From JBJHBP01 sp050485645 (GTDB lineage: Bacteria > Pseudomonadota > Gammaproteobacteria > Steroidobacterales > Rariloculaceae), in the NCBI GenBank assembly GCA_050485645.1, contig JBJHBT010000026.1:1-53472 (forward strand): a stretch of DNA of 53,472 bases. Direction: 5' to 3'. Below, piece after piece: positions 35,675 to 45,100 of this stretch. Below the pieces are notes generated by a model. It ran no database searches, was not told the DNA's origin, and saw only the letters and a program-made list of their open reading frames with translations. Position numbers and translations under genes: made by a program. Numbering within the stretch: position 1 is the stretch's first letter; every line of letters begins with the position of its first letter.

Positions 35675-36526
35675 ATGCGCAGCCCAACCGGTACGTCCAG
35701 GCGACTCATCGCCGCCTCCGTCATTGTCACGGTCGCCATCCTGCTGGTCACCGTGGCATCCGCGCAGCGCGAGTTTCGCGTCTACGAGAGCTTCGAGCGC
35801 GAAGACAGTCACATGGCCCTGCCGCCCGACTGGGACCAGCCCGGAGAATTCGTCGTCGGTCGCCTCATGTATCCGGACACCGGCAGATTGCGTGGCGGCA
35901 GCTGGCTGCGCGGCGGCACGCCATGGACGGTGGACTATCCGCGCGGCGACCGCACGCTGGCGGAGCTGCTGCGCCGCTTTACATGGATCGACGTCCGCTC
36001 CGTGGAGCAGCCGGTGAATCTCAACGATGGCGATGACGTGTACTTCTGGCCTTTTCTGATGGTCGGGCTGCCGGGTAATTGGCTGCTGACGGACTATCAG
36101 GTTGCCAAGCTGCGCGAGTATCTGTTGCGGGGCGGCTTTCTGTTCGCCGACAGCTTCTTCGGCTCCAGCGACTGGGTGGGATTCGAGCGCGGCCTGCAGC
36201 GCGTGTTTCCCGATCGGCCCATCATCAATGTCAGCGACGATCATCCGGTGTTTCATATCGTCTATGATCTGGCGGAAGTCAGTCGCGTGCAGATCCCGAA
36301 CATGAACTCCCTGATGCGTGGCGGTGGTGGATGGATGGGCGATGGCCGTGTCCCGCAGTGGTTTGGCATCGAAGACGATCACGGGCGGCTGATGGTGCTG
36401 GTCGCATTCAACAACGACGTCGCCGACTCCTGGCAGTGGGCCGACGATCCCCGTTATCCGTCGGAGAGCGCAAGCTATGGGCTGCGGCTTGGCGTGAACA
36501 TCGCGGTCTACACGCTGACGCACTGA
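35675..36526 (+). CDS. DUF4159 family exported protein
   Basis: 283 residues from ATG 35675. A signal peptide or anchor (about 10-30, ending TVASAQ) precedes a DUF4159 domain: DRTLAELLRRFTWIDVR, then FLMVGLPGNWLLTDYQVAKLREYLLRGGFLFADSFFGS, the segment that looks like the class I glutaminase-like fold of this family, and later FGIEDDHGRLMVLVAFNNDVADSW. Function is unknown in general. The start is uncertain: no strong ribosome-binding site precedes 35675, and the frame is open to 35558. Confidence 0.7.
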   Translation: MRSPTGTSRRLIAASVIVTVAILLVTVASAQREFRVYESFEREDSHMALPPDWDQPGEFVVGRLMYPDTGRLRGGSWLRGGTPWTVDYPRGDRTLAELLRRFTWIDVRSVEQPVNLNDGDDVYFWPFLMVGLPGNWLLTDYQVAKLREYLLRGGFLFADSFFGSSDWVGFERGLQRVFPDRPIINVSDDHPVFHIVYDLAEVSRVQIPNMNSLMRGGGGWMGDGRVPQWFGIEDDHGRLMVLVAFNNDVADSWQWADDPRYPSESASYGLRLGVNIAVYTLTH

Positions 36527-36650
36527 CGTGGGGTGCGGCGTTCGTCGGCAGCTCGGGTATTGCGCACCTGCCGCGTTGCTGCAAACGTGCTCATGAGCAA
36601 CGGTTTGGCAGCGGCCGCCGGCAGTCAGCGAAGCCCCGGGGCGCCGTACG

Positions 36651-36679
36651 TTGTGATCGGTGCAGGTGAACCCTACAAT
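36651..36679 (+). promoter_or_regulatory. Candidate sigma-70 promoter for the PQQ dehydrogenase operon
   Basis: TTGTGA (36651-36656) and TACAAT (36674-36679) with exactly 17 bases between, about 52 bases ahead of the dehydrogenase ATG. A good match in an otherwise empty 205-base gap between genes. Confidence 0.55.
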
Positions 36680-36731
36680 CCGGACATCGCTCCTCGTATA
36701 ACCATGACAATATTCCAGAACCGGAGCCGCA

Positions 36732-39026
36732 ATGATTTCTGATCCGACTGCCCTGCGCATTCCCGAAGCGGGCGCCATATCGGCTTTCCCGTCACCGCGC
36801 ATGCCCCATCCGCGGCGCGCCGCATTCACGGGCAGGTGCTTCGCAGTCTGTACACTCGCGGCACTCGCGCTGGGCGCCTGTGGTGGCGATGCGGGCGACG
36901 TTTCCGGGGAGGCGCCGGCAGCACGCACCGGCCCAGCGACCTTTACGCCCACCTCGTTCGGCAATGTGTATCGCGAGCGGCTGCTGGCGGCCGACGGCGA
37001 GCCCGGTGAATGGATGACATCCGGCCGTGACTTCGGCAAGAGCCACTATTCCGATCTCGATCAGATCAACGTCGACAACATCGATCGCCTGGGTTTCGCG
37101 TGGGACTACCACACGAACACGCAGCGCGGACTGCAGGCAACACCCATTGTCGTCGACGGAGTGCTGTACACCTCAGGCACCACCGGCCGCGCCTATGCGC
37201 TGAACGCAGTCACCGGCGAAGAGATCTGGGCCTTCGATCCGCAGAACGATGGTCAGGTCAACCGCTATTCCTGCTGCGACGAGGTGAATCGCGGCGTGGC
37301 CGTGTGGGAGGGGCTGGTCTACGTCGCGTCGCTGGACGGACGGCTGTTTGCGCTGGATGCGGAAACCGGCGCCGTTGTGTGGGAGGCCGACACGTTCATT
37401 TACAAGGACCGCGCCTATTCATCCACCGGCGCGCCGGAAGTGGCCGGGGGCGTGGTCGTGATCGGTAACGGTGGCGCCGACTACGATGCGCGCGGCTACA
37501 TCTCCGCCTACGACCTGAAGACCGGTGACCTCGCATGGCGCTTCTTCATCGTGCCCGGCGATCCGGAGCTGGGCTTCGAGCATCCGGAGATGGAGTACGC
37601 CGCGCAGACCTGGGATCCGAACAGCCGCTGGGACGTCGGCGGCGGTGGCACCGCCTGGAACGGGATGTCGTACGACCCCGAGCTCAATCTTCTGTACGTG
37701 GGCACCGGCAACGCGGCGCTGTTCAACCCCAATGAGCGCAGCCCGTCCGGCGGTGACAACCTGTTCCTGTGCTCGGTGCTGGCCATCAATCCGGACACCG
37801 GCGAGCTGGTCTGGTATCACCAGCAGGCGCCGCGCGAGGGCTGGGACTATACGGCGACGCAGCCGATGATCCTCACCGACCTCGAATTCAACGGCGAGTT
37901 GCGCAAGGTGCTGATGCAGGCGCCGAAGGCCGGATTTTTCTATATCTACGATCGTGAAACCGGTGAGTTGCTGTCGGCTGATCCTTACGTGCCGGTGAAC
38001 TGGGCGACGCATGTGGACCTGGAAACCGGTCGCCCCGCCATGGTGCCCGAGAACACCGACTACACCGACGGACCGGTGTTCATCGTGCCGTCGGGCATGG
38101 GTGGCCACAGCTGGAATCCGAAGGCCTATCACCCGGGCACCGGGCTCGTCTATATCCCGGCCATCGAGGGTGGCGCGATCACCTTTGATCCGACAGACGG
38201 TCACGTCTATCGTCCGATGCAGCCGAACAGCGGCAACAGCACGCTGTTCGGCAATATGCTGCTGGCCGATCCAAACAGCCACACCGAACCGATGCGTTCC
38301 AAGCTGCGTGAGGTGCAGGAAGCCGGCGAACATCATTCACGTGCCGCGCTGAAGGCCTTCGATCCGCACACCGGTGAAGTGGTGTGGGAGCAGGAAGGTG
38401 CCGGCTACTGGGACCGGGGCGGTGTGCTGGCGACGGCCGGCGGCCTGGTGTTCCAGGGCGCCGATACCGGGCACCTGAGGGCATTTCATGCCGAAACCGG
38501 CGAGCAGCTGCTGGAGATCGAGATAGGCACGTCGATGCTTGCCGCGCCAATGACTTACAGCGTCGATGGCGTGCAGTACATTGCGATCATGGCTGCCTGG
38601 GGCGGTGGCGGATGGTTCGCTCCGCATCCCACCAGCGCGGTCATCCGTCATGGCAATGAAGGGCGTATTCTCGCGTTCAGACTGGACGGTGGCGAAACGC
38701 CCATCCCGCCGCCGGCCTCGGCGGCAGGGCCCATCCCGCGGCCGCCGGTGGAGCGGCCCACCGATGCCGCGGCGATCGCGCAGGGGGGGCAGCTGTTCAG
38801 TCGCAGCTGCTCGATCTGCCATGCGAACGTCGACTATGGCATGACGCCGGATCTGCGCCGCATGACGGCAGCCACGCACGCCAACTTTGAAGCCATCGTG
38901 CTGCACGGTGCGATGCGGTTCCAGGGCATGCCGCAGTGGGACGATGTGTTGAACAGCGAGCAGGCGGAGGCCATACGCCTGCATCTGGCCGATCTGGCCT
39001 GGGAGGCCTATGAAGCACAGCAATAA
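36732..39026 (+). CDS. PQQ-dependent dehydrogenase with C-terminal haem c domain
   Basis: 764 residues. The N-terminus ends in a lipobox-like LGAC (Cys50), suggesting a lipoprotein; an internal ATG at residue 24 would give a more typical leader but lacks a ribosome-binding site, whereas the first ATG has GGAG. The body is an eight-bladed quinoprotein propeller with the adjacent cysteine pair C181-C182, the Trp-docking repeats (TGEEIWAFDPQNDG, TGAVVWEAD) and SYDPELNLLYVGTGN, whose Asp I align with the catalytic Asp. A c-type haem domain follows (CSICH at 693-697, Met ligand probably in RFQGMPQW). It oxidises a periplasmic alcohol or aldehyde and passes electrons to haem c. The residue two after the catalytic Asp is Glu, so calcium or lanthanide use is not clear. 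Confidence 0.88.
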   Translation: MISDPTALRIPEAGAISAFPSPRMPHPRRAAFTGRCFAVCTLAALALGACGGDAGDVSGEAPAARTGPATFTPTSFGNVYRERLLAADGEPGEWMTSGRDFGKSHYSDLDQINVDNIDRLGFAWDYHTNTQRGLQATPIVVDGVLYTSGTTGRAYALNAVTGEEIWAFDPQNDGQVNRYSCCDEVNRGVAVWEGLVYVASLDGRLFALDAETGAVVWEADTFIYKDRAYSSTGAPEVAGGVVVIGNGGADYDARGYISAYDLKTGDLAWRFFIVPGDPELGFEHPEMEYAAQTWDPNSRWDVGGGGTAWNGMSYDPELNLLYVGTGNAALFNPNERSPSGGDNLFLCSVLAINPDTGELVWYHQQAPREGWDYTATQPMILTDLEFNGELRKVLMQAPKAGFFYIYDRETGELLSADPYVPVNWATHVDLETGRPAMVPENTDYTDGPVFIVPSGMGGHSWNPKAYHPGTGLVYIPAIEGGAITFDPTDGHVYRPMQPNSGNSTLFGNMLLADPNSHTEPMRSKLREVQEAGEHHSRAALKAFDPHTGEVVWEQEGAGYWDRGGVLATAGGLVFQGADTGHLRAFHAETGEQLLEIEIGTSMLAAPMTYSVDGVQYIAIMAAWGGGGWFAPHPTSAVIRHGNEGRILAFRLDGGETPIPPPASAAGPIPRPPVERPTDAAAIAQGGQLFSRSCSICHANVDYGMTPDLRRMTAATHANFEAIVLHGAMRFQGMPQWDDVLNSEQAEAIRLHLADLAWEAYEAQQ

Positions 39027-39951
39027 CCTGGGAGGCGCGGCCGCGTGCCTGCTGATTCTTGCTGCGGGCTGTTCACAGGGCGCGCCGCTGCCGGACATCC
39101 GCATAAACGACACTGAGGTATACCCGGAGAGCGTGACGTCGTCGGCCAACGGCACCGTCTACGTAGGCAGCATGCGCGGCAACGTCTATCGCGCTCTGCC
39201 GGGCGATTCGGTGGCTGAAGCATGGATACGCGCCAATGACGACAACGGCATCCTCACCGTGTTCGGTGTGCTGGCCGACGACGCATCGAACACGCTGTGG
39301 CTGTGCTCGGTTCCGAATTTCTTCGGCCCGGAACGTTCACAGGGCGTGAGCAGCCTGATGGCATTCGATCTGGCCCGTGGCGCGATGAAGGGCAGCTACC
39401 CGTTCCCCCCACCGGCCTCGGTCTGCAATGACATCGCGATCGACGCCGATGGCGTTGCCTACGCCACGGACACCAGCAACGGTCGGGTTTTCGCGCTCGA
39501 TCCGGGCAGCGACTCGCTGCGGTTGTTCGTCGAGGACACCACGCTGGTAGGTGTGGACGGCATCGCGTTCAGCGCCGACGGCACGCTCTACGTGAACAAC
39601 GTGCGCTCCAACGAGCTGTTGCGCATCGATCGCGGTACCGACGGCAGCGCTGCGGGCCTGACCAGGCTCAGCGTTTCGCACGAACTCGACGGCCCGGACA
39701 GCATGCGCCTGATCGCCGGCAATCGGTTCCTGCAGGCGGAGGGCAACAACGGCCGTGTCTCGATTGTGACGATCGAAGGCGACGAGGCGACGCTGGAGGT
39801 GCTCAGTGAAGAGTTTCTGTCGACGCCTGGTGCGACGCCAGTGGGTGACATCGCGTACGTGATCGAGAGCAATATCCGCTACCTGATCGAGCCTGAACTG
39901 CGCGGTCAGAATCCCGGTCTGTTCATGATTTACGCGGTGCCGATGCGCTGA
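39010..39951 (+). CDS. SMP-30/NHL-like beta-propeller lipoprotein
   Basis: 313 residues. A short signal with lipobox LAAGC (Cys about 21) precedes a six-bladed-propeller pattern: DIAIDADGVAYATDTSNGRVF, VDGIAFSADGTLYVNNVRSNELLRI are typical SMP-30/gluconolactonase-type blades. The family hydrolyses lactones or acts as a sugar-acid binding scaffold; the substrate here is unknown. Its first 17 bases overlap the end of the PQQ dehydrogenase gene, so the two are translationally coupled and probably act on the same compound (dehydrogenase product to lactone, or a structural partner; inference). Confidence 0.7.
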   Translation: MKHSNNLGGAAACLLILAAGCSQGAPLPDIRINDTEVYPESVTSSANGTVYVGSMRGNVYRALPGDSVAEAWIRANDDNGILTVFGVLADDASNTLWLCSVPNFFGPERSQGVSSLMAFDLARGAMKGSYPFPPPASVCNDIAIDADGVAYATDTSNGRVFALDPGSDSLRLFVEDTTLVGVDGIAFSADGTLYVNNVRSNELLRIDRGTDGSAAGLTRLSVSHELDGPDSMRLIAGNRFLQAEGNNGRVSIVTIEGDEATLEVLSEEFLSTPGATPVGDIAYVIESNIRYLIEPELRGQNPGLFMIYAVPMR

Positions 39952-40031
39952 CGCCTGGCACGCAGGAAACGATCGGTGCTGTCCGGTGGGCAGGCACCGC
40001 GATAACGCTCACAACTCCGGGGGAGAACCTC

Positions 40032-41123
40032 ATGTCGGACTTTCGGTGGCAGCCCCTTGCAAAGGCTGTGTTCAATGACTCATCAATGACTGCGCCGCAC
40101 GCGCCGCACGCGCCGCACGCGCCGCACGCGCCGCACGGTCGGGCACGACTCACCGCGCTGGTCGCTCTCATGGCGGCTGTGATGGCCACATCGGCCGTGG
40201 CCCAGGCGCCGGGGCAGCCGAGTGCGGTGATTCCGATCACCTGTGACTACGACTGCATGATCGATTTCACCAACGGCTATCTGGATGCGCTGGTCCATCG
40301 CGACCCCACGCGTGTACCGATGTCGCCCAATGTGCGGTTCAGCGAGAACAACGTCGTGATGCCGGTGGGTAACGAGGGCCTGTGGGGCACGATCAATGCG
40401 GTTTGGGAAGAGTCGCTCACGGTTGCCGATCCGCTCACCGGCGGCAGCGCCTGGTTCGGCATCGTCGAAGAGCACGGCAATCCCGCCTACCTCGGGGTAC
40501 GGTTGAAAGTCGAGAACCGCGAGATCACGGAAATCGAAACCGTGGTGAATCGCCTGCCGGACATGCCCAAACCCTTCGGCGATCCCACGCAGATCATCTA
40601 CGATGATGCGTTTCGCGAAGTGCTGGCACCGGAGGAGCGTGTGCCGCGCGAGCGGCTGATCGCCATCGCTGACGGCTACTTCAATACCGTCGAGCTGAAC
40701 GACGGCGTGATTTTTACGCCGTTCCATGACGATTGCGAGCGCGTGGAGAACGGCATGGCCACGACCGGTTCAGCTGGTGCCGGTTCGGCACAGTACGCGT
40801 CCGGTTGCGTGGAGCAGTTCGAGCTCGGCATCTTCCGCATCAACAACCGTATTCGCGAGCGCCGCTTCCCGATCGTCGATGTCGAGCGCGGGGTGGTCGT
40901 GGCCACCGGCTTCTTCGATCATGGCAATGCCTTCGATCGCTACACCCTCACCGACGGCCGTGAAATGACCACAGTGCTGAAATGGCCGAACTCGATCACG
41001 CTGCTCGAGGCGTTCAAGGTCAAGGAGGGCGCCATTCACCGGGTGAAAGCCATCTTCACCTATACCCCGTATTTCATGCCGTCGCCGTTCGCGCAGCCGA
41101 ACGTGGACTTTCAGACAAGGTGA
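40032..41123 (+). CDS. Exported protein with CDxxC N-terminus, first of two tandem paralogs (DUF8021-like)
   Basis: 363 residues. GGGGGAG lies eight bases upstream of the ATG. An unusual n-region contains five Ala-Pro-His units before a signal peptide (ending SAVAQA). The mature part begins with CDYDCMIDFTNGYLDALVHRD and has SENNVVMPVG, WFGIVEEHGNPAYLGVRLKVEN and RERLIAIADGYFNTVELNDG. It resembles the family seen in some Proteobacteria and fungi as DUF8021, with two repeated NTF2-like halves; I name the family from memory, so this is tentative. Function unknown. Adjacent to a clear paralog and downstream of the PQQ dehydrogenase genes. Confidence 0.7.
   Translation: MSDFRWQPLAKAVFNDSSMTAPHAPHAPHAPHAPHGRARLTALVALMAAVMATSAVAQAPGQPSAVIPITCDYDCMIDFTNGYLDALVHRDPTRVPMSPNVRFSENNVVMPVGNEGLWGTINAVWEESLTVADPLTGGSAWFGIVEEHGNPAYLGVRLKVENREITEIETVVNRLPDMPKPFGDPTQIIYDDAFREVLAPEERVPRERLIAIADGYFNTVELNDGVIFTPFHDDCERVENGMATTGSAGAGSAQYASGCVEQFELGIFRINNRIRERRFPIVDVERGVVVATGFFDHGNAFDRYTLTDGREMTTVLKWPNSITLLEAFKVKEGAIHRVKAIFTYTPYFMPSPFAQPNVDFQTR
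40092..40136 (+). repeat. Five perfect nine-base repeats coding Ala-Pro-His
   Basis: GCGCCGCAC occurs five times without mismatch. It encodes APHAPHAPHAPHAPH in the leader of the 363-residue exported protein. Perfect copies at short spacing are prone to slippage, so the number may vary between strains. Confidence 0.95.
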
Positions 41124-41128
41124 GCGCG

Positions 41129-42115
41129 ATGAGAACAATCATGAATGACACCACGACTCGTTGCCTTCCGATGTTCGGCGCGGCGCTGCGTGCCTGCGCG
41201 AGCATGGCGGCGATCGGTGCGACCGCCATGCTGGCGGCTGTGGCGCTGCCGATTTCCCAGGCTTCCGCGCAGACCTGCGACCGCGCCTGCCTGCTCGACT
41301 TCGCCGACCAGTACCTGGCTGCGCTGATCACCCAGGATGGCCGCGATCTGCCATGGGCCGATCGCGTGCGCTTCACCGAGAATGACGTCGCGCTGATGGT
41401 GAACGACGGCCTGTGGCAAACGGTCACGCACATCAGTGATCCGTTGTATCGCGTCGCGGATCCGGTGACCGGCAATGTGCTGTGGTTCGGCGTGGTCGAG
41501 GAGCATGGCGACGCCGCCTACCTGGCACTGCGGCTGCGCATCGAGAACCGCCGCATCGCGGATGTGGAAACCGTGGTGTCGCGTGATCGCACGCCGGCGC
41601 ATTTTCAGCACCCGGAGGGCTATCGGGTCAGCCAGGTGCTGACGACGCCGTTGCCGGCCGCGCAGCGGCGTCCGCGCGAGCGCATGATCGCGATCGCCGA
41701 GAGCTACTACAACACCATGCAGCTGAATGACGGCACGCTGTTCGGCGAGTTCTCACCAGCGTGCACTCGCATCAGCAACGGCGTGAACATGAGCCACGGT
41801 GAGCACACGCCGGTGCAGGGCTGTCGTGCGCAGTTCGAGATCGGTTTCTACAAGCCGGTGGATCGCGTACGCGCGCGCCGCTATCACATCGTCGATGAGG
41901 AACACGGCGTGGTCGTGGCGTTCGCCTTCCTGGATCACGCCACCCGCTACGTGGAATACCAGACGCTGGATGGCGGTACGCAGCGCGTACCCATCGAGTA
42001 TCCCAATTCGCACCGCGTGATGGAGCTGTTCAGGATCCGCGACGGCGTCGTCGACCACGTTGAAGGCATCGCGGTGTTTCAGCTTTATCGAATGCCGGAT
42101 TTATGGATGCGCTGA
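41129..42115 (+). CDS. Exported protein, second tandem paralog (DUF8021-like)
   Basis: 328 residues from ATG 41129, with AAGGTGAG upstream and five bases after the first paralog's stop. A signal peptide (ending QASAQ, about residue 49 from this ATG) leads to CDRACLLDFADQYLAAL, then ENDVALMV, WFGVVEEHGDAAYLALRLRIENR and RERMIAIAESYYNTMQLNDG, all aligning with the first copy. The Ala-Pro-His repeat is absent. The frame is open upstream to 40982 but that part is inside the first paralog. Both copies end with a similar charged/aromatic tail. Confidence 0.75.
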   Translation: MRTIMNDTTTRCLPMFGAALRACASMAAIGATAMLAAVALPISQASAQTCDRACLLDFADQYLAALITQDGRDLPWADRVRFTENDVALMVNDGLWQTVTHISDPLYRVADPVTGNVLWFGVVEEHGDAAYLALRLRIENRRIADVETVVSRDRTPAHFQHPEGYRVSQVLTTPLPAAQRRPRERMIAIAESYYNTMQLNDGTLFGEFSPACTRISNGVNMSHGEHTPVQGCRAQFEIGFYKPVDRVRARRYHIVDEEHGVVVAFAFLDHATRYVEYQTLDGGTQRVPIEYPNSHRVMELFRIRDGVVDHVEGIAVFQLYRMPDLWMR

Positions 42116-42166
42116 GGCGCTGACAAGTGTCGTGGCTGCGCCGGTACGCGGCGTCGCCAACCCGTA

Positions 42167-45100
42167 TCAGGACTCTGACACCCGAGCGGCGGCTGGGAAG
42201 CCGCCGCCCAGCGCCTTGTAGATCAGCACCACGGTAGCGTTCAGCGCGGTAACGGCTTCCGCCACCGCGTCCTCGGCCTCCAGTACGGTGCGCTCGGCGT
42301 CCAGCAGGCGCAGGAAGTCGAGCGCGCCTTCGCGATACTGGATGCGCGCCAGCTCTGCCGCGCGGCGTGATGCGCGCGCCTGGTCGATCACCGCGCTCAG
42401 GCGAAGTCGCTGTTGAGCGTAGCTGACGAATGCGTTGTCGGTTTCTTCCAGCGCCCGTAGCACGACGCGTTCATAGTTCGCCAGTGCCGCGTCCGTCCTT
42501 GCTTCGGCGATGTTCAGACGCGCGCGCACACCGCCGCGATCGAAGGCGGCCCACGACAGCACCGGTGTGACACGCAGGGCACGGCTGGCCGACTCTCCCA
42601 GCATCGACGCATCTCCGGCGATGAACCCGAGAAAGCCGCTGATCGATATGCGCGGGAACAGCTCGGCTGTTGCAACGCCGACACGTGCGGTGGCGGCCGC
42701 CAGTTCGCGCTCCGCCGCATCCACGTCGGCACGGCGCCGCAGCAGCAGTTCGGGATCGCCGACTGCCAGGGTGGTCAGATGGGCCGGCATATCCACGAAC
42801 TCCAGTTCACCGTCGAGTGCACCGGGGCGCTGACCTGTCAGGACCGCCAGCCGGTTCGCTGCAATGTGTGCGGCCGTTGCGAGCGGCGGAAGAGTGGCAT
42901 CGGTGGCCGCCAGCCGGGCAGCGGCACTGGCCACGTCCAGCTCGCTGCCGCGGCCCAGTTCCTGGCGTACCCGGGTCAGACGCAGCGTCTCCTGCTGGTT
43001 TCGCCGATTCGCTTCGGCCACGGCGAGGCGTTTCTGCGCGCCGCGCAGTTCCAGGTAGGTGAGCGCCACTTCCGCTGCCACCAGCACGTGTGCGTCACGC
43101 AGCCGGGCTGCCGCGGCTTCGGCGTCGGCCGTTGCCGCCTCAACGCCGCGCCGCAATCGGCCGAACAGATCCAGCTCCCACGCCGTGGTGATGCCGGCCT
43201 CGTAGCCTGAGACCTCCACACGTTCATCGCTGACGCCGGGCTGCTGCGCGTTGCGCCGTTCGTAACCGAGAACGACCTCGCCGCCCGGCCAGCGTTCACG
43301 CCGCGTACCGCGCAGCAGGGCGTGTGCTTCACGCAGGCGGGCTTCGGCGATGCGCAGATCCGGATCGCCGGCCAGCGCGCGTTCGACCAGGCTGTCCAGT
43401 ACCGGGTCGCCGAACTGCGACCACCAGTGTGCCTCGAACGGCTGTGTGGTGATGACGGTGGCGATGTCCGCGAACTCCGCTGGCGCGGTGGTCGGCGCGA
43501 CGTAGTTCGGCCCGACCGCGCAGCCGGCCAGCGTGGCTGTTGCCGCGGCCGCGGCTGTTGCCTTCGCCAGCCTGCCACGCGTGAGGTACGTGGTCGTGCG
43601 CCGCACAACCCAGTAGAACACCGGTGTGAGCAGCAGCCCGAAAACCGTCACGCCGATCATGCCGAAGAACACCGCGACCCCCATGGCCTGACGCATCTCG
43701 GCGCCGGCTCCGGTGGAAAACACCAGCGGCACCACCGCGGCGGTGAACGCGATCGACGTCATCAGAATCGGCCGCAGTCGCAACCGGCAGGCTTCCAGCA
43801 CCGCATCCCATGTGCTCGCACCTTCCAGTTCGCGAACGCGGGCGAATTCCACGATCAGGATGGCGTTCTTGCAGGCCAGCCCCACCAGCACGATCAGACC
43901 GATCTGTGTGAACAGGTTGTTGTCGCCGCCGGTGAGCCAGACACCGGCGATCGCGCTCAGCAGCGTCATCGGTACGATCAGCACCACCACCAGCGGCAGA
44001 CTGAAGCTTTCGTACAGCGCCGCCAGCACCAGCAGTACCAGCAGCACGCTGAGCGGAAACACCCACGCCGCCGTGTTGCCGGCGAGCAGCTGCTGGTACG
44101 CCAGTTCAGTCCATTCGTAAGCCATCCCGTTCGGCAGCCCGGCTTCCGCCAGCCCGGCAAGCAGCGCCTGTGCTTCACTGGACGAGAACCCCGGTGCCGG
44201 TGCACCGTTGATCTCGGCGGTGGGATAGCCGTTGTAGTGCATGACGCGATCAGGGCCGGCGCCGGGCTCCAGTGTGACGAACGCCCCCAGCGGCACCATC
44301 GCGCCATCGGCGTTGCGTACCTTGAGCCGTGTGATGTCTTCGGGCTCCTGACGGAAGTCCATCGCCGCCTGGGCGTTCACCTGATAGGTGCGGCCGAAGC
44401 GATTGAAATCGTTCACGTACAAGGAACCCAGGTAGATCTGCAGCGTGTCGAACAGGTCATCAAGCGCAACGCCCTGCGTTTTCGCCTTGTCGCGGTCCAC
44501 GTGGACGCGCACCTGCGGAACGTTGATCTGGAAGCTCGAGAACAGATCGGTCAGTCCCGGCGTCTGCCAGCCCAGCTCGATCAGCTTTCGGGTTTCGTCG
44601 AACAGCACCTCGTGACCGAGCCCGGCGCGGTCCTCGATCTGGATACGGAACCCGCCGATGGTGCCCAGGCCCTGGACTGCCGGCGGCGGGAATACGGCAA
44701 CGTACGCGTCCTGAATCGCACCAAACTCGCGATTCAGCGCCTCGGCAATTTCCCAGGCGGAGCGCCTGACGCCGCGCCGGTTGCTGGCCGATTCCTGCAT
44801 CGTGACGAACACGATGCCGGTGTTGGGGCTGTTCACGAAGCCGTTCGGCGACAGACCCGGAAAGCCCAGTGCATGCGCCACGCCCGGTTCCGCCAGTGCC
44901 ATGTCGGTCATGCGCCGGATGACCGCATCGGTTCGGTCCAGTGCCGCGGCCTCGGGCAGTTGCGCATAGGCGATCAGGTATTGCTTGTCCTGCTGTGGCA
45001 GGAAGCCGCCGGGCACGGTCGCAAAGCCCAGCCACGCAATCGCGGCCAGGCCGACATACACCACGAGCGCAATCCCTGAGCGACGTATCAGCCGTCCCGT

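Noticed and set aside
35024..37039. 671-residue minus-strand reading frame
   Set aside because: Only the first part read from the ATG at 35383 is protein-like. The rest is antisense to the DUF4159 and PQQ dehydrogenase genes.
37674..37688. Lanthanide-type Asp-x-Asp in the PQQ dehydrogenase
   Set aside because: The residue two after the likely catalytic Asp in SYDPELN is Glu, so the usual lanthanide signature is not shown; metal use is left open.
43322..45079. 585-residue plus-strand frame inside the fused RND gene
   Set aside because: Antisense of a strong gene, Arg/Gln/His-rich, no motif.
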